A DNA stretch of 64,000 bases from DASSQJ01 sp963772645 (GTDB lineage Bacteria; Actinomycetota; Actinomycetes; Actinomycetales; Dermatophilaceae): contig CAVYYD010000006.1 of NCBI GenBank assembly GCA_963772645.1, positions 261,050 to 325,049 of the forward strand, read 5' to 3'. The position numbers were made by a program, and so were the translations under genes. Numbering within the stretch: the stretch's first letter is position 1; every line of letters starts with the position of its first letter. This document shows positions 44,357-53,234 of this stretch, piece after piece. Below the pieces are notes generated by a model. It had not been told where the DNA came from and did not search any database. It saw only the letters and a list, made by a program, of their open reading frames with translations.

Positions 44357-45000
44357 GCGTGCCCTCCCGAGAGCCGCAGCCAGGGCGTCAGCATCTTCGA
44401 GCCGGCGACGATCACCGCGTCGAGCCCGAGGGCGAGGACGACGCAGGCGAGGATGCCGGTGAGCAGCTCGCCGGCGATGACCCGGTTGTAGCCGTCGATG
44501 AGGAGGTCGCCGAGCTGTGCGGCCCCCACGAGGGAGCCGACCGAGACGATCGACACGTTGCTCACGGCGGCCACCCTCAGGCCCGAGGCGATGACCGGCA
44601 CGGCGAGCGGCAGCTCGACCCCGAACAGCCTCCGCAGCCCGGAGTAGCCCATCGCCGTGGCCGCCTGCTCGACGTGGTCGGGGACCGCCTTGAGCCCGTC
44701 GGCGACCGTGCGCACGAGCAGGGCGACGGTGTAGATCGTCATCGCGACGACGACGTTGATCGGGTCGAGGATCTTGGTCCCCAGGAGCAGCGGCATGATG
44801 ACGAAGAGGGCGAGCGAGGGGATCGTGTAGAGCAGCCCGGTCGTCGTGATGATCGCGGGGTACGCCGGCGCCCACCGTTTCGCGGCCCAGCCCAGCGGCA
44901 CCGACACGAGGAGCCCGACGACGAGCGGGACCCCGGCGAGGTAGAGGTGCGCGAGCGCGAGATGGAGCACGGTGCCCCAGTTCGAGGAGAGCCAGTCCAT
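44353..45000 (-). CDS. opuCB: Osmolyte ABC permease (OpuCB type)
   Basis: An intact 215-residue permease, the usual size. AHLYLAGVPLVVGLLVSVPL is the first pair of helices; LYTIPSLALFVIMPLLLGT and VEQAATAMGYSGLRRLFGVE include the EAA loop. It pairs with the second permease as a heterodimer served by the CBS-containing ATPase. ATG 44998-45000 lies two bases past the ATPase stop. Confidence 0.92.
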   Translation of the reverse strand: MDWLSSNWGTVLHLALAHLYLAGVPLVVGLLVSVPLGWAAKRWAPAYPAIITTTGLLYTIPSLALFVIMPLLLGTKILDPINVVVAMTIYTVALLVRTVADGLKAVPDHVEQAATAMGYSGLRRLFGVELPLAVPVIASGLRVAAVSNVSIVSVGSLVGAAQLGDLLIDGYNRVIAGELLTGILACVVLALGLDAVIVAGSKMLTPWLRLSGGHA

Positions 45001-45002
45001 GC

Positions 45003-46142
45003 TCAGGCCCCGTCCTCCACGAGGCTGACCGCTCCACCGCGAACCGGGTCGTCCTCGTCGCGCTCGGGCCGCTCGGTGTCCTCGATGGCGCGGAGGACCT
45101 CGTGCGCGAGGACGGTGCCGACGAGGGCACCGCTGTCGTCGACGACGACCCCGCGGCGAGACGGCGAGGACAGGGCCGCGTCGAGCGCCCCGCGCAGCGA
45201 CCCACTGGAGCGGGCCACGGTGCCACCGCGGTGGAGGTCGGCGTCCTCGACGGGGCGGGAGCCGATCCGGGCCGGCTCCACCCACCCCAGCGGGCGGCGG
45301 TCCTCGTCGACGACGAGCAGCCACGCGGGACCCGCCGAGGGCGGCTCGCCGAGGACGACGGTGCGCTCCGAGCGCAGCGGCAGCCGGGGCGTCTCCTGGA
45401 ACTGCAGCGCCCGGTAGCCACGGTCACGGCCGACGAAGTCGGCGACGAAGTCGTCGGCCGGGTGGGCCAGGAGGTAGGCCGGCTCGGCCACCTGGGCCAG
45501 CCGGCCACCGACCCGCAGAACCGCCACCTGGTCGCCGAGCTTGATCGCCTCGTCGATGTCGTGGGTGACGAAGACGATCGTCTTGCCGAGCTCGTCCTGG
45601 AGCCGGAGGAACTCGTCCTGCAGCTGCTCGCGGACGATCGGGTCCACCGCCGAGAAGGGCTCGTCCATGAGCATCACCGGCGGGTCGGCGGCCAGCGCTC
45701 GGGCCACGCCCACGCGCTGCTGCTGCCCGCCGGAGAGCTGGGAGGGGTAACGGTCACCGAGGTGGGCCTCGAGCCCGACCCGCTCGAGCAGCTCGCGGGA
45801 GCGCTCACGGGTCCGGCGCCGGTCCCAGCCGAGGAGCCGGGGCACGGTGCCGATGTTGTCCAGGACGGTCCGGTGCGGGAAGAGGCCGGCGTGCTGGATG
45901 ACGTAGCCCATTCCGCGCCGCAGCTCGGCCTCGTCCATCCGCATCGTGTCCCGGCCGTCGAGCGAGATCGACCCCCGGGTCGGCTCGATCATCCGGTTGA
46001 CCATCCGCAGGCTCGTCGTCTTGCCGCACCCCGAGGGCCCGACGAGGACGGTGATCTTCCCCGTGGGCGCGGTGAGGGAGAGGTCGTCGACGGCCACGGT
46101 GCCGTCGGGGTACTCCTTGGTGACGGCCTCGAACCGGATCAT
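45003..46142 (-). CDS. opuCA: Osmolyte ABC ATPase with CBS domains (OpuCA/ProV type)
   Basis: An intact 379-residue ATPase. GPSGCGKTT is Walker A (~36), QLSGGQQQRVGVARAL the signature, VMLMDEPFSAVDP Walker B, and VFVTHDIDEAIKLGD the switch His. Two CBS domains occupy residues ~265-375 (GVVVDDSGALVGTVLAHEVL in the second); in OpuA these sense ionic strength. ATG 46140-46142 has TAGGGT (46149-46154) six bases upstream on the minus strand, so the operon has its own leaderless promoter and is not just read-through from marR. Confidence 0.93.
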   Translation of the reverse strand: MIRFEAVTKEYPDGTVAVDDLSLTAPTGKITVLVGPSGCGKTTSLRMVNRMIEPTRGSISLDGRDTMRMDEAELRRGMGYVIQHAGLFPHRTVLDNIGTVPRLLGWDRRRTRERSRELLERVGLEAHLGDRYPSQLSGGQQQRVGVARALAADPPVMLMDEPFSAVDPIVREQLQDEFLRLQDELGKTIVFVTHDIDEAIKLGDQVAVLRVGGRLAQVAEPAYLLAHPADDFVADFVGRDRGYRALQFQETPRLPLRSERTVVLGEPPSAGPAWLLVVDEDRRPLGWVEPARIGSRPVEDADLHRGGTVARSSGSLRGALDAALSSPSRRGVVVDDSGALVGTVLAHEVLRAIEDTERPERDEDDPVRGGAVSLVEDGA

Positions 46143-46193
46143 CCAACGACCCTAACGGGCTCCGTGCGGGCAGTGGGCCTTGGCGAGCGCCCG

Positions 46194-46670
46194 TCACCAG
46201 TCGGTCAGGCCGCCCTCACCGGGCGCCGGCTCGTCGGCCGCCTCGGAGAAGGCGGTGAGCGCGGCGACCAGGCCCCGGCGCCGGCCTGCCGGGATCGCCT
46301 CGACGATCTCGGCGATGGCGGCGCGACGCCGGGCCGTCACGGCGTCGACGAGGCGGCGACCGCGCGAGGTCAGCTCGAGGTCGACCGCACGACGGTCGTT
46401 CTCGACCTCCTCCCGGCTCACCATCCCCGCGGCGACCAGCCGGTCGACGAGCCGCAGGGCGCTGGAGGCGTTGACCTCCAGCCGCTCCGCCAACGCGCCC
46501 AGGCGGGTCCGGCCCCGGCTGCGGAGGACGACGAGCGCCCGGAACTGGGTGAGGGTGACCGTCTCCTCGACGTCGGCCAGGGAGCGCGCCGAGACCCCGA
46601 CCAGGGCCCGGGACGCGGTGAGCAGGGCGGTGACGAGGGCGTCCGCCTCGTCAGCTCGATTTCCGTTCAC
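46194..46670 (-). CDS. MarR-family transcriptional regulator
   Basis: An intact 158-residue winged-helix repressor. VTLTQFRALVVLRSRGRTRL, ALAERLEVNASSALRLVDRL and GMVSREEVENDRRAVDLELT are the canonical helix-turn-helix and wing. It starts at GTG 46668-46670, 27 bases from the divergent ClC gene, and the gap holds overlapping palindromes that are its likely operator. It therefore probably represses itself and the channel. The osmolyte operon lies 51 bases downstream on the same strand. Confidence 0.9.
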   Translation of the reverse strand: MNGNRADEADALVTALLTASRALVGVSARSLADVEETVTLTQFRALVVLRSRGRTRLGALAERLEVNASSALRLVDRLVAAGMVSREEVENDRRAVDLELTSRGRRLVDAVTARRRAAIAEIVEAIPAGRRRGLVAALTAFSEAADEPAPGEGGLTDW

Positions 46671-46673
46671 GGG

Positions 46674-46694
46674 TGCAACTATTGCATACTGCAA
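46674..46694. promoter_or_regulatory. MarR operator overlapping two leaderless promoters
   Basis: TGCAA-CTA-TTGCA (46674-46686) and TTGCA-TAC-TGCAA (46682-46694) are two perfect palindromes sharing the middle TTGCA; half-sites recur every 8 bases. CATACT (46686-46691) is a -10 box six bases before the ClC ATG. On the other strand AATAGT lies seven bases before the marR GTG. One bound dimer would occlude both. Confidence 0.7.
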
Positions 46695-46697
46695 CTC

Positions 46698-48482
46698 ATG
46701 CCGACCGCCGCTGCACCTGCCCCCTCCCCCACCGGGCCGGCGCCGTGGCGCCTCCCGGCCCGCCACGCCGGCGACTGGCTGCGGGGGTCGCGCGGGGGGC
46801 TGCTCGTCCTCGCCCTCCTCGTCGGCGCGGGGGCGGCGGGGGCGGCCGTCGTCTTCCGCTGGCTCATCGCGACCTTCACCCAGGCGTTCACCGGCTACGC
46901 CGACTACGCCGCGGTACCCGGCGCCGCGAACCCCCACCTGCCCGGACTCGGCCGCTGGTTCGTCATCCTCACCCCGGTTCTCGCCGGGCTGCTCTACGGG
47001 CCACTCGTGCACCTCTTCGCCCGCGAGGCGCGCGGCCACGGCGTCCCCGAGGTCATGTACGCCGTGGCCCGCAAGGGCGGACGCATCAAGCCCCAGGTCG
47101 CCGGGGTCAAGGCGCTGGCCTCCGCACTGTGCATCGGCGGCGGCGGCTCGGTCGGCCGCGAGGGCCCGATCGTGCAGATCGGCTCGGCCCTCGGCTCGAC
47201 CCTCGGCCGGGTCACCCGGGTCGCCGAGCCGCGGATGCGGGTCCTCGTCGCCTGCGGAGCGGCGGGCGGCATCGCGGCCACCTTCAACGCTCCGCTCGCC
47301 GGTGTCTTCTTCGCGATGGAGCTGATCCTCGCCGACTTCACGGCGCAGTCCTTCGGGCTCGTCGTCATCTCCTCGGTCACCGCCTCGGCCATCGGCCGGT
47401 CGATCCTCGGGGACCAGGTGTTCCTCTCGCTGCCGGCCTTCACGGTCGACCACGCGCAGGAGTACCTGCTCTTCGCGGCCCTCGGGGTCGTCGCGGGTGC
47501 CGTGGGGGTGGGCTTCACCAAGGTGCTCTACGCCATCGAGGACGGCTGCGACGCCGTGTGGCGTGGCCCGGAGTGGCTGCGGCCCGCCGTCGGCGGCATC
47601 CTCCTCGGGCTGCTGCTCCTCGTCCTGCCGCAGATGTACGGCGTCGGCTACCCCGTGCTCGGCGACGCGATCGGCGGCTCGTACGCCATCGGGTTCCTCC
47701 TCGTGCTCCTCGTCGGGAAGATGGTCGCGACGTCGCTGACCATCGGCATCGGCGGCTCCGGTGGCGTCTTCGCCCCGAGCCTGTTCATCGGCGCGATGCT
47801 CGGCGCAGCCTTCGGTGCGGTGGCGCACAGCACGCTGCCGGGGATCGCCGGGCCGGTCGGCGCCTACGGCCTCATCGGGATGGGTGCGGTGTTCGCCGGT
47901 GCGGCCCGGGCCCCCATTACCGCGGTCATCATCATGTTCGAGCTCACGAGCGAGTACTCGATCATCCTGCCGCTGATGACGGCCATCGTCATCGCCACCC
48001 TCGTCAGCCACCGGCTCTCGCACGACTCGATCTACACCCTCAAGCTGCGCCGGCGCGGCATCGACCTCGACAAGCCCGCCCCCACCTCGACCGCCTCGCG
48101 CACGCCGGTCCGTGACGTCATGCGCCCACTGCCGGTCCCGGTCCAGGGTGGCACCCCGCTGCGCGACGTCGCCGCCCGTCTCTCCGGCGTCAGCTACGGC
48201 GTGCTGCCCCTGGCCGGCGCCGACGGCCGCTACCACGGGATCGTCACCGCCCGAGCGGTGTCCGAGGCCCTCGCCGACGGGCGCCACGACGTGGTCCCCG
48301 CGGAGATCGTCTTCGAGCTGCCGGAGCGGGTCCGGGTCGACGACACCCTGGACAAGGTGATCGATGCCCTGAACCGCAGCGGGGTCGGCGGGATGCCGGT
48401 CCTCGACGAGAACGGCGAGCCCGTCGGCTGGATCGACTACCGCGACGCCCTGACGAGCATGCGACGCACCGCCACCGGCTGA
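46698..48482 (+). CDS. ClC-family chloride channel/antiporter with CBS pair
   Basis: An intact 594-residue membrane protein. Selectivity-filter motifs are GGGGSVGREGPIVQIG, GIAATFNAPLAGVFFAMELI and GIGGSGGVFAPSLFIGAMLG. In GREGP the gating glutamate is present, as in ClC exchangers and many channels. After about 12 helical regions, two CBS domains occupy the C-terminal 130 residues (RDVMRPLPVPV, GGMPVLDENGEPVGWIDYRD). It moves chloride or fluoride/nitrate-like anions and may serve acid or osmotic stress. It is divergent from a MarR repressor; ATG 46698 follows CATACT and has no Shine-Dalgarno. Confidence 0.93.
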   Translation: MPTAAAPAPSPTGPAPWRLPARHAGDWLRGSRGGLLVLALLVGAGAAGAAVVFRWLIATFTQAFTGYADYAAVPGAANPHLPGLGRWFVILTPVLAGLLYGPLVHLFAREARGHGVPEVMYAVARKGGRIKPQVAGVKALASALCIGGGGSVGREGPIVQIGSALGSTLGRVTRVAEPRMRVLVACGAAGGIAATFNAPLAGVFFAMELILADFTAQSFGLVVISSVTASAIGRSILGDQVFLSLPAFTVDHAQEYLLFAALGVVAGAVGVGFTKVLYAIEDGCDAVWRGPEWLRPAVGGILLGLLLLVLPQMYGVGYPVLGDAIGGSYAIGFLLVLLVGKMVATSLTIGIGGSGGVFAPSLFIGAMLGAAFGAVAHSTLPGIAGPVGAYGLIGMGAVFAGAARAPITAVIIMFELTSEYSIILPLMTAIVIATLVSHRLSHDSIYTLKLRRRGIDLDKPAPTSTASRTPVRDVMRPLPVPVQGGTPLRDVAARLSGVSYGVLPLAGADGRYHGIVTARAVSEALADGRHDVVPAEIVFELPERVRVDDTLDKVIDALNRSGVGGMPVLDENGEPVGWIDYRDALTSMRRTATG

Positions 48483-48511
48483 GCGCCCCGGGCGGGCCCT
48501 ACCGTTGCCCC

Positions 48512-50023
48512 GTGGCAACCGGGGAGGCACCGCACCCCGAGGAGGTCCCGGCTGTCGCCGAGGCGCCGGTCCTCCTCGAGCGCCGGTCCACCCGGGGCCG
48601 GCTCGCGCTGGCCGGCCTGACCATCGGAAGCGGCGTCGCCATCCTCGACGGCAGCGTCGTCAACGTCGCGCTGCGCACGGTCGGCCGGGACCTCGGCGCC
48701 ACCCTCCCCCAGCTCCAGTGGGTGGTCAACGCCTACCTCCTGGCCCTGGCCTCGCTCGTCCTCGTCGCCGGGTCGCTCGGCGACCGGTTCGGCCGGCGCC
48801 GCACCTACGTCATCGGCGTCGTGTGGTTCGCCGTCGCCTCGGCCCTGTGCGCGCTCGCGCAGACGCCGGGCCAGCTCATCGGGCTCCGGGCGCTGCAGGG
48901 GGTGGGGGCCGCCCTGCTCACCCCGGGGGCCCTGGCCATCATCCAGTCATCGTTCCGTCGGGAGGACCGGGCGCCGGCGATCGGTACCTGGGCCGGGCTG
49001 GCCGGCGTCGCGGCCGCAATCGGGCCGATCGTCGGCGGCTGGGTCGTCGACCACACGACGTGGCGGTGGGTGTTCGGCATCAACGTCCCGCTGTGCGTGG
49101 CCGTCGTCGCGCTCACCCTGCTCGCGGCGCCGGAGAGCCACGATCCCGGTGCGGCGGGCCGGCGGTTCGACGTCGGCGGCGCGGCCCTGGCCGTGGTCGC
49201 GCTCGGGGCGACGACGTACGCCCTGACCGCGTCCGCCACCGAGCCGGCCTGGGTCGTCGCCGGCCTCGCCGGAGTGTCGGTGGGCGCCGGGCTGGGGTTC
49301 GTCCTCGTCGAACGGGCGGTCCGGGCGCCGCTGGTCCCCCTCCCCTTGTTCGCGTCCCGCATCTTCTCGGCCGCCAACGCGATGACGCTCCTGGTCTACG
49401 GCGCGCTCGGCGCGGTGACCCTGTTCGTCGTCCTCGAGCTCCAGGCGGCGGGATGGAGCGCGCTGGCTGCCGGACTGGCCGGGCTGCCGATCACGCTCGC
49501 CCTCATGGCCCTGTCCTCGCGGGCCGCCGCGCTCGCCGACCGGATCGGGCCCCGGTTGCCGATGACGTTCGGCCCGCTCGCCTGCGCGGCGGGCACCCTC
49601 CTGCTGCTGCGCGTCGGCCGGGCCCCGACGTGGTGGGACGTGCTGCCCGGGATGGTCGTCTTCGCCTTCGGCCTCGCACTGCTCGTCTCACCCCTCACCG
49701 CGGCCGTGCTCGCGGCCGCCCCGGACCGCTACGCCGGGGTGGCGAGCGGGGTCAACAACGCGGTGGCGCGCGCGGGCTCGCTGCTCGCCGTGGCGGTGCT
49801 CCCGCCGCTCGTCGGGCTCACCGGCGACGACTACCTCGACCCCACGGCGATGACCTCCGGCTACCGGGCCGCGATGCTCTGGTGCGCCGGTCTGCTCGCC
49901 GCCGGTGGAGTGGTCAGCTGGCTCGGCGTCGGCCCAGGAGGGAGCCGACGAGGAAGTGCGCGACCATCTCGTGCCACTCCCGCGAGTGGCGCATCATCGC
50001 GTGGGTCTCCCCCTCAACCCTGA
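48512..50023 (+). CDS. MFS drug exporter, DHA2 (EmrB/QacA) 14-helix family
   Basis: A protein of up to 503 residues with 13-14 helices. GVAILDGSVVNVALRTVGRD is motif D1, LVLVAGSLGDRFGRRRTYVIG motif A in pieces, RALQGVGAALLTPGALAII motif B-like, and AIGPIVGGWVVDHTTWRWVF motif C of antiporters. It probably expels lipophilic compounds with protons. GTG 48512 lies six bases after TACCGT, a leaderless -10 box. The frame runs 110 bases into the convergent hydrolase gene; the last 35 residues (GSRRGSARPSRATPASG) are not family-like, so the true stop may have been lost to an indel near 49940. Confidence 0.88.
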   Translation: MATGEAPHPEEVPAVAEAPVLLERRSTRGRLALAGLTIGSGVAILDGSVVNVALRTVGRDLGATLPQLQWVVNAYLLALASLVLVAGSLGDRFGRRRTYVIGVVWFAVASALCALAQTPGQLIGLRALQGVGAALLTPGALAIIQSSFRREDRAPAIGTWAGLAGVAAAIGPIVGGWVVDHTTWRWVFGINVPLCVAVVALTLLAAPESHDPGAAGRRFDVGGAALAVVALGATTYALTASATEPAWVVAGLAGVSVGAGLGFVLVERAVRAPLVPLPLFASRIFSAANAMTLLVYGALGAVTLFVVLELQAAGWSALAAGLAGLPITLALMALSSRAAALADRIGPRLPMTFGPLACAAGTLLLLRVGRAPTWWDVLPGMVVFAFGLALLVSPLTAAVLAAAPDRYAGVASGVNNAVARAGSLLAVAVLPPLVGLTGDDYLDPTAMTSGYRAAMLWCAGLLAAGGVVSWLGVGPGGSRRGSARPSRATPASGASSRGSPPQP

Positions 50024-50639
50024 TGTGCCGCACGGGGACCCCTGCCTCGGCGAACCACCGGGCGATGACCTGGGTGCGACGGGGGTCGGTGGTGCGGTCC
50101 CGGGTGCCGTGCATGAGGAGGACCGGGGTCCCCGGCCGCGGCTGCCGCACGTCGTTCTCCACCCACGGGGCGAGGGCGACGACAGCCGCGACGTCCGGGT
50201 CCGCGGCGAGGTGGAGGGCGACCCGGCCGCCCATCGAGTGACCGACGAGGGCGATAGGGACCCCGGGCAGCGCGCGGCGGACCCGGTCCAGGGCCCAGCG
50301 TGCGTCGACCACGGCATCCTTGACCGGCTCGTTCCACCCCTGGACCCGGTTCTTCAGCCGCAACACCGCGACCCGGTCCCCCGCACGGCGCTCGATCGCG
50401 GTGGCGAAGGGAACCATCCGCAGCACGGTCATCCGCCACCACGCGACCGGGACCCGGCTGCGCTCGGTGCCGCCGTGGAGGATGACGACGACGGCCTCGG
50501 GGTCAGCCGGCACGCTGCCGCGCAGCTCGGCCCCGTCCCCGTCGTCCGTGTGCAGGAGGACCTCCTCGGGTGACCCGCGCACCACGTCGGCACGGGTGAG
50601 GACCGGTGCGGCCGATGCCAGGTGTCGCGGGCTGGTCAC
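49914..50639 (-). CDS. Alpha/beta-hydrolase
   Basis: An intact 241-residue serine hydrolase. AVVVILHGGTERS is the oxyanion strand, IALVGHSMGGRVALHLA the nucleophile elbow GHSMG, PVLLMHGTRDRTTDP carries the acid, and VEGETHAMMRHSREW the catalytic His. It resembles dienelactone hydrolase or peptidase-like esterases; the substrate is unknown. GTG 50637-50639 overlaps the stop of cutA (GTGA). Confidence 0.88.
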   Translation of the reverse strand: MTSPRHLASAAPVLTRADVVRGSPEEVLLHTDDGDGAELRGSVPADPEAVVVILHGGTERSRVPVAWWRMTVLRMVPFATAIERRAGDRVAVLRLKNRVQGWNEPVKDAVVDARWALDRVRRALPGVPIALVGHSMGGRVALHLAADPDVAAVVALAPWVENDVRQPRPGTPVLLMHGTRDRTTDPRRTQVIARWFAEAGVPVRHIRVEGETHAMMRHSREWHEMVAHFLVGSLLGRRRAS

Positions 50640-51034
50640 GGTGCGTCCTCGTCGTCGTCGGGTCCGTCGCGGTCCGGGGCGTGGACGGACTCCCTCAGCC
50701 AAGAGAAGTACCGGTTGTCGACCTCCACCGCGGGGACCGCCAGCACCTCGGGCGTGTCGTAGGGGTGTTCGGCGAGGACCCGGTCGCGGACGGCGGCGAA
50801 GAGCGGTGCGGTGGTCTTCACGAGGAGCAGGTGCTCGTCGTCGGCCGTGACCTCGCCCTGCCACCGGTAGAACGAGCGGACCCCGGGCACGACCTGGACG
50901 CAGGCGGCGAGCCGGTCCTCGACGAGCATCCGGGCGAGGCGTTCGGCGCCGAGGGCGTCGGGGGCGGTCAGGTGGATCTCGACGGCCGTGGGCTCGGTGG
51001 GCGGGGAGGGCTGCTGCCGGCCGGTCCGCTCCAC
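50636..51034 (-). CDS. cutA: Divalent-cation tolerance protein CutA
   Basis: A 132-residue protein; the core matches CutA1, a trimeric ferredoxin-like protein. LARMLVEDRLAACVQVVPGV, YRWQGEVTADDEHLLLVKTT and VRDRVLAEHPYDTPEVLAVP are characteristic. Fifteen N-terminal and ten acidic C-terminal residues extend beyond the core. Its precise role is unsettled. It sits six bases downstream of dcd and overlaps the hydrolase gene. Confidence 0.93.
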   Translation of the reverse strand: MERTGRQQPSPPTEPTAVEIHLTAPDALGAERLARMLVEDRLAACVQVVPGVRSFYRWQGEVTADDEHLLLVKTTAPLFAAVRDRVLAEHPYDTPEVLAVPAVEVDNRYFSWLRESVHAPDRDGPDDDEDAP

Positions 51035-51040
51035 GGCGGC

Positions 51041-51616
51041 TCAGACGTCCGCGCGGTGGAAGTTCTGGAAGCTGCGGCTCGCCGTGGGGCCGCGCTGACC
51101 CTGGTAGTGCGAGCCGTAGCGCTCGGAGCCGTAGGGGTTCTCGGCGGAGGAGCTGAGCCGGAAGAACGCCAGCTGGCCGATCTTCATACCGGGCCACAGC
51201 ATGATCGGAAGCGTCGCGACGTTGCTCAGCTCGAGGGTGACGTGGCCGGTGAACCCGGGGTCGACGAAGCCGGCGGTGGCGTGGGTGAGCAGCCCCAGCC
51301 GGCCGAGGCTCGACTTGCCCTCGACCCGGGCCGCGAGGTCGTCGGGAAGGCTGACCGTCTCCAGCGTCGAGCCCAGGACGAACTCGCCGGGGTGGAGGAC
51401 GAACCCCTCGGCCGGGTCGACCTCGACCAGGCGGGTGAGGTCGGCCTGGTCCTGGGCGGGGTCGATGACCGGGTACTTGTGGTTGTCGAAGAGCCTGAAG
51501 AACTTGTCGAGGCGGACGTCGACGCTGCTCGGCTGGATCATCGCCGGGTCCCACGGGTCGAGCCGGACCCGTCCGGCGTCGACCTCGGCGCGGATGTCGC
51601 GGTCGGAGAGGAGCAC
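51041..51616 (-). CDS. dcd: dCTP deaminase, bifunctional dUMP-forming type
   Basis: An intact 191-residue enzyme. MLLSDRDIRAEVDAGRV opens it, QPSSVDVRLDKFFRLFDNH follows, and VEGKSSLGRLGLLTHATAGF holds the catalytic Ser, Arg and Glu region. Length and motifs resemble the mycobacterial enzyme, which converts dCTP directly to dUMP. GTG 51614-51616 lies six bases after TAGCCT (51623-51628, minus strand), a leaderless start. It leads a small operon dcd-cutA-hydrolase. Confidence 0.95.
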   Translation of the reverse strand: MLLSDRDIRAEVDAGRVRLDPWDPAMIQPSSVDVRLDKFFRLFDNHKYPVIDPAQDQADLTRLVEVDPAEGFVLHPGEFVLGSTLETVSLPDDLAARVEGKSSLGRLGLLTHATAGFVDPGFTGHVTLELSNVATLPIMLWPGMKIGQLAFFRLSSSAENPYGSERYGSHYQGQRGPTASRSFQNFHRADV

Positions 51617-51734
51617 GCCGTCAGGCTACCCGCGGGGTGCTGCAGGGTCGGGGAGGTGGGTTCGGGCCGGGCTCGCGCCGTGGGCTAGACTTCCCGGCGC
51701 CGGGGGAGGCCTCACACAGGTCTCTCACCGGCGC

Positions 51735-51808
51735 GCCGGTGTAGCTCAATGGTAGAGCGCCAGCTTCCCAAGCTGGACACGCGGGTTCGATTCCCGTCAC
51801 CGGCTCCA
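51735..51808 (+). tRNA. tRNA-Gly(CCC), integration site of island
   Basis: Acceptor GCCGGTG pairs with CACCGGC, discriminator T, and CCA is encoded (51806-51808). D arm TAGCTCAATGGTAGAGC, anticodon stem CCAGC/GCTGG with loop TTCCCAA (anticodon CCC), T arm GCGGG-TTCGATT-CCCGT. The integrase gene ends 92 bases downstream. The 3' half of the tRNA is the expected attachment site. Confidence 0.95.
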
Positions 51809-51899
51809 CCGCATCACCGCAGGTCAGGCCACTCATGGCCGACACTCGCCGCGCTCCCCGTCGGAGCCCCAGCATCTCTCGTGCCCAATGCGTGCCCAA

Positions 51900-53006
51900 T
51901 CACCGCACGACGTCCCCGCCGTAGACCCGGTTGAGAGCGTCTGCGATGCGTGCGTCCCGCTCTGCCGTGGCGTGCTGGTAGATCAACGCCGCGCGCATGC
52001 TCGCGTGCCCCATCCGGTGCATGAGCTCGCGGGTGCTGGCGCCCGATGCGGCCGCGAAGTGGTTGCCCGTGTGCCGCAGGTCATGGAGATGAACTCCTGG
52101 GTGCAGCCCGGCCGCAGAGCGGGCGGCAGCCCACACCGGAGCCCAGTTCGACCGGTGCAGGGTGTCGCCTCGTTTGCCGACGAACAGCCGGCCCTCGGGC
52201 CCCTCCTCGGCGTAGACGTCGAGGTGCTGCTGGATGTCCTCTCGCAGGCCGCTGGGCAGGGCGATGGTGCGCAGACCCGCCCGTGACTTCGGCGCCTTGA
52301 CCACCAGCCGGCCACCCACCTCCGAGACCGACCGGTACACCGTCAACGTCATCGCCTCCAGGTCGATGTCGCTGCGCCGCAACCCCATCAGTTCACCCCA
52401 CCGGAGCGAGGCGTACACCGCGAGGAGCACCACCAGCCGGTACCGAGGCTCGATCACCTCGGCGAGCCGAGCCACCTCGGCCGGGGTGAGGATCGGCCGC
52501 TCGGAGCTGACCTCGGTCCCCGCGCCCTTGATGCGGCACGGGTTCCGGAGGATCACCTCGTCGTCGACAGCGGTCGCCAGGATCGAGCGAAGCAGCCGGT
52601 ACGCCTTCGCGATGGTCGACGGCCCGATACCCGCATCCTGCCGCCCCTGGCGCCACCGCCGCACCATCGCGGGAGTGAGGTGCCGCAGCTGCACCTGACC
52701 CAGGTAGGGCACGAGGTGCAACCGCAGGAGGGTCGCGTAGAGCTCACGAGTGCGGCCGGTGATCGTCGCCCGCTCGGCGACCCATTGCGTCGCGTACTTC
52801 GCCAAGGTCACTCCGGCCAGCGACGGGTCCACCCATCGGCCGGTCGCCATGTCCGCCGCGACCACGGAGTACGCCGCCTCGGCCTCGGCCTTCGTCCGGT
52901 GCGTCTGCTCCAACGTACGGCGGATCCCGTCCAAGCCGGTGTACCGCACCTGCCATCGCCCGGAGGGCAACCGGCGGATCGACCCGCGAACCCGTTTGCC
53001 CATCAC
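51900..53006 (-). CDS. Tyrosine recombinase/integrase of the island
   Basis: An intact 368-residue phage-type integrase. An AP2-like N-terminal DNA-binding region (GSIRRLPSGRWQVRYTGLDG) and SAM-like core-binding domain (TLAKYATQWVAERATITGR) precede the catalytic domain with LRWGELMGL (Arg ~205), HLHDLRHTGNH (His, Arg), GHASMRAALIYQHA (His and Tyr nucleophile). It would integrate the element at tRNA-Gly. Its 5' end overlaps the excisionase stop, so they are coexpressed. A non-AT-rich composition shows good adaptation to the host. Confidence 0.95.
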   Translation of the reverse strand: MMGKRVRGSIRRLPSGRWQVRYTGLDGIRRTLEQTHRTKAEAEAAYSVVAADMATGRWVDPSLAGVTLAKYATQWVAERATITGRTRELYATLLRLHLVPYLGQVQLRHLTPAMVRRWRQGRQDAGIGPSTIAKAYRLLRSILATAVDDEVILRNPCRIKGAGTEVSSERPILTPAEVARLAEVIEPRYRLVVLLAVYASLRWGELMGLRRSDIDLEAMTLTVYRSVSEVGGRLVVKAPKSRAGLRTIALPSGLREDIQQHLDVYAEEGPEGRLFVGKRGDTLHRSNWAPVWAAARSAAGLHPGVHLHDLRHTGNHFAAASGASTRELMHRMGHASMRAALIYQHATAERDARIADALNRVYGGDVVR

Positions 53007-53227
53007 GCGCTCCGACCGCGATGCGGCATCGGCTCCACGGTGGCCACGCCGATGTACTCCGTCACCGCGGAGGTCGGGAACCGCAGATGCTTCCCGACCC
53101 TGACGAACCGGATCCGCCGTGCCGCGACCAGTCGCCGCACGAAGCCGTCCGCGGTCCCCAGAACTTCAGCCACCTCGTGCACCGACAGGAGCCGTTCCAT
53201 GTCCGTTGTGTCCTCCACCGCCATCAC
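53003..53227 (-). CDS. Excisionase-like helix-turn-helix protein
   Basis: An intact 74-residue protein of the MerR-like HTH_17/excisionase type: LLSVHEVAEVLGTADGFVRR and KHLRFPTSAVTEYIG. Such proteins sit directly before the integrase in pSAM2-like elements and steer it toward excision. The start may be ATG 53225-53227 or one of two internal ATGs. It lies eight bases downstream of the rep gene and overlaps the integrase start. Confidence 0.88.
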   Translation of the reverse strand: MMAVEDTTDMERLLSVHEVAEVLGTADGFVRRLVAARRIRFVRVGKHLRFPTSAVTEYIGVATVEPMPHRGRSA

Positions 53228-53234
53228 CCCTTGT

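Noticed and set aside
45102..46697. N-terminal extension of the ClC protein by about 530 residues
   Set aside because: The extension is antisense to opuCA and marR, is Arg/Gly/Asp-rich, and the ClC start with its -10 box is well placed at 46698.
46194..48530. A 778-residue minus-strand protein containing MarR at its end
   Set aside because: The part upstream of GTG 46670 is the complement of the ClC gene and shows no domain.
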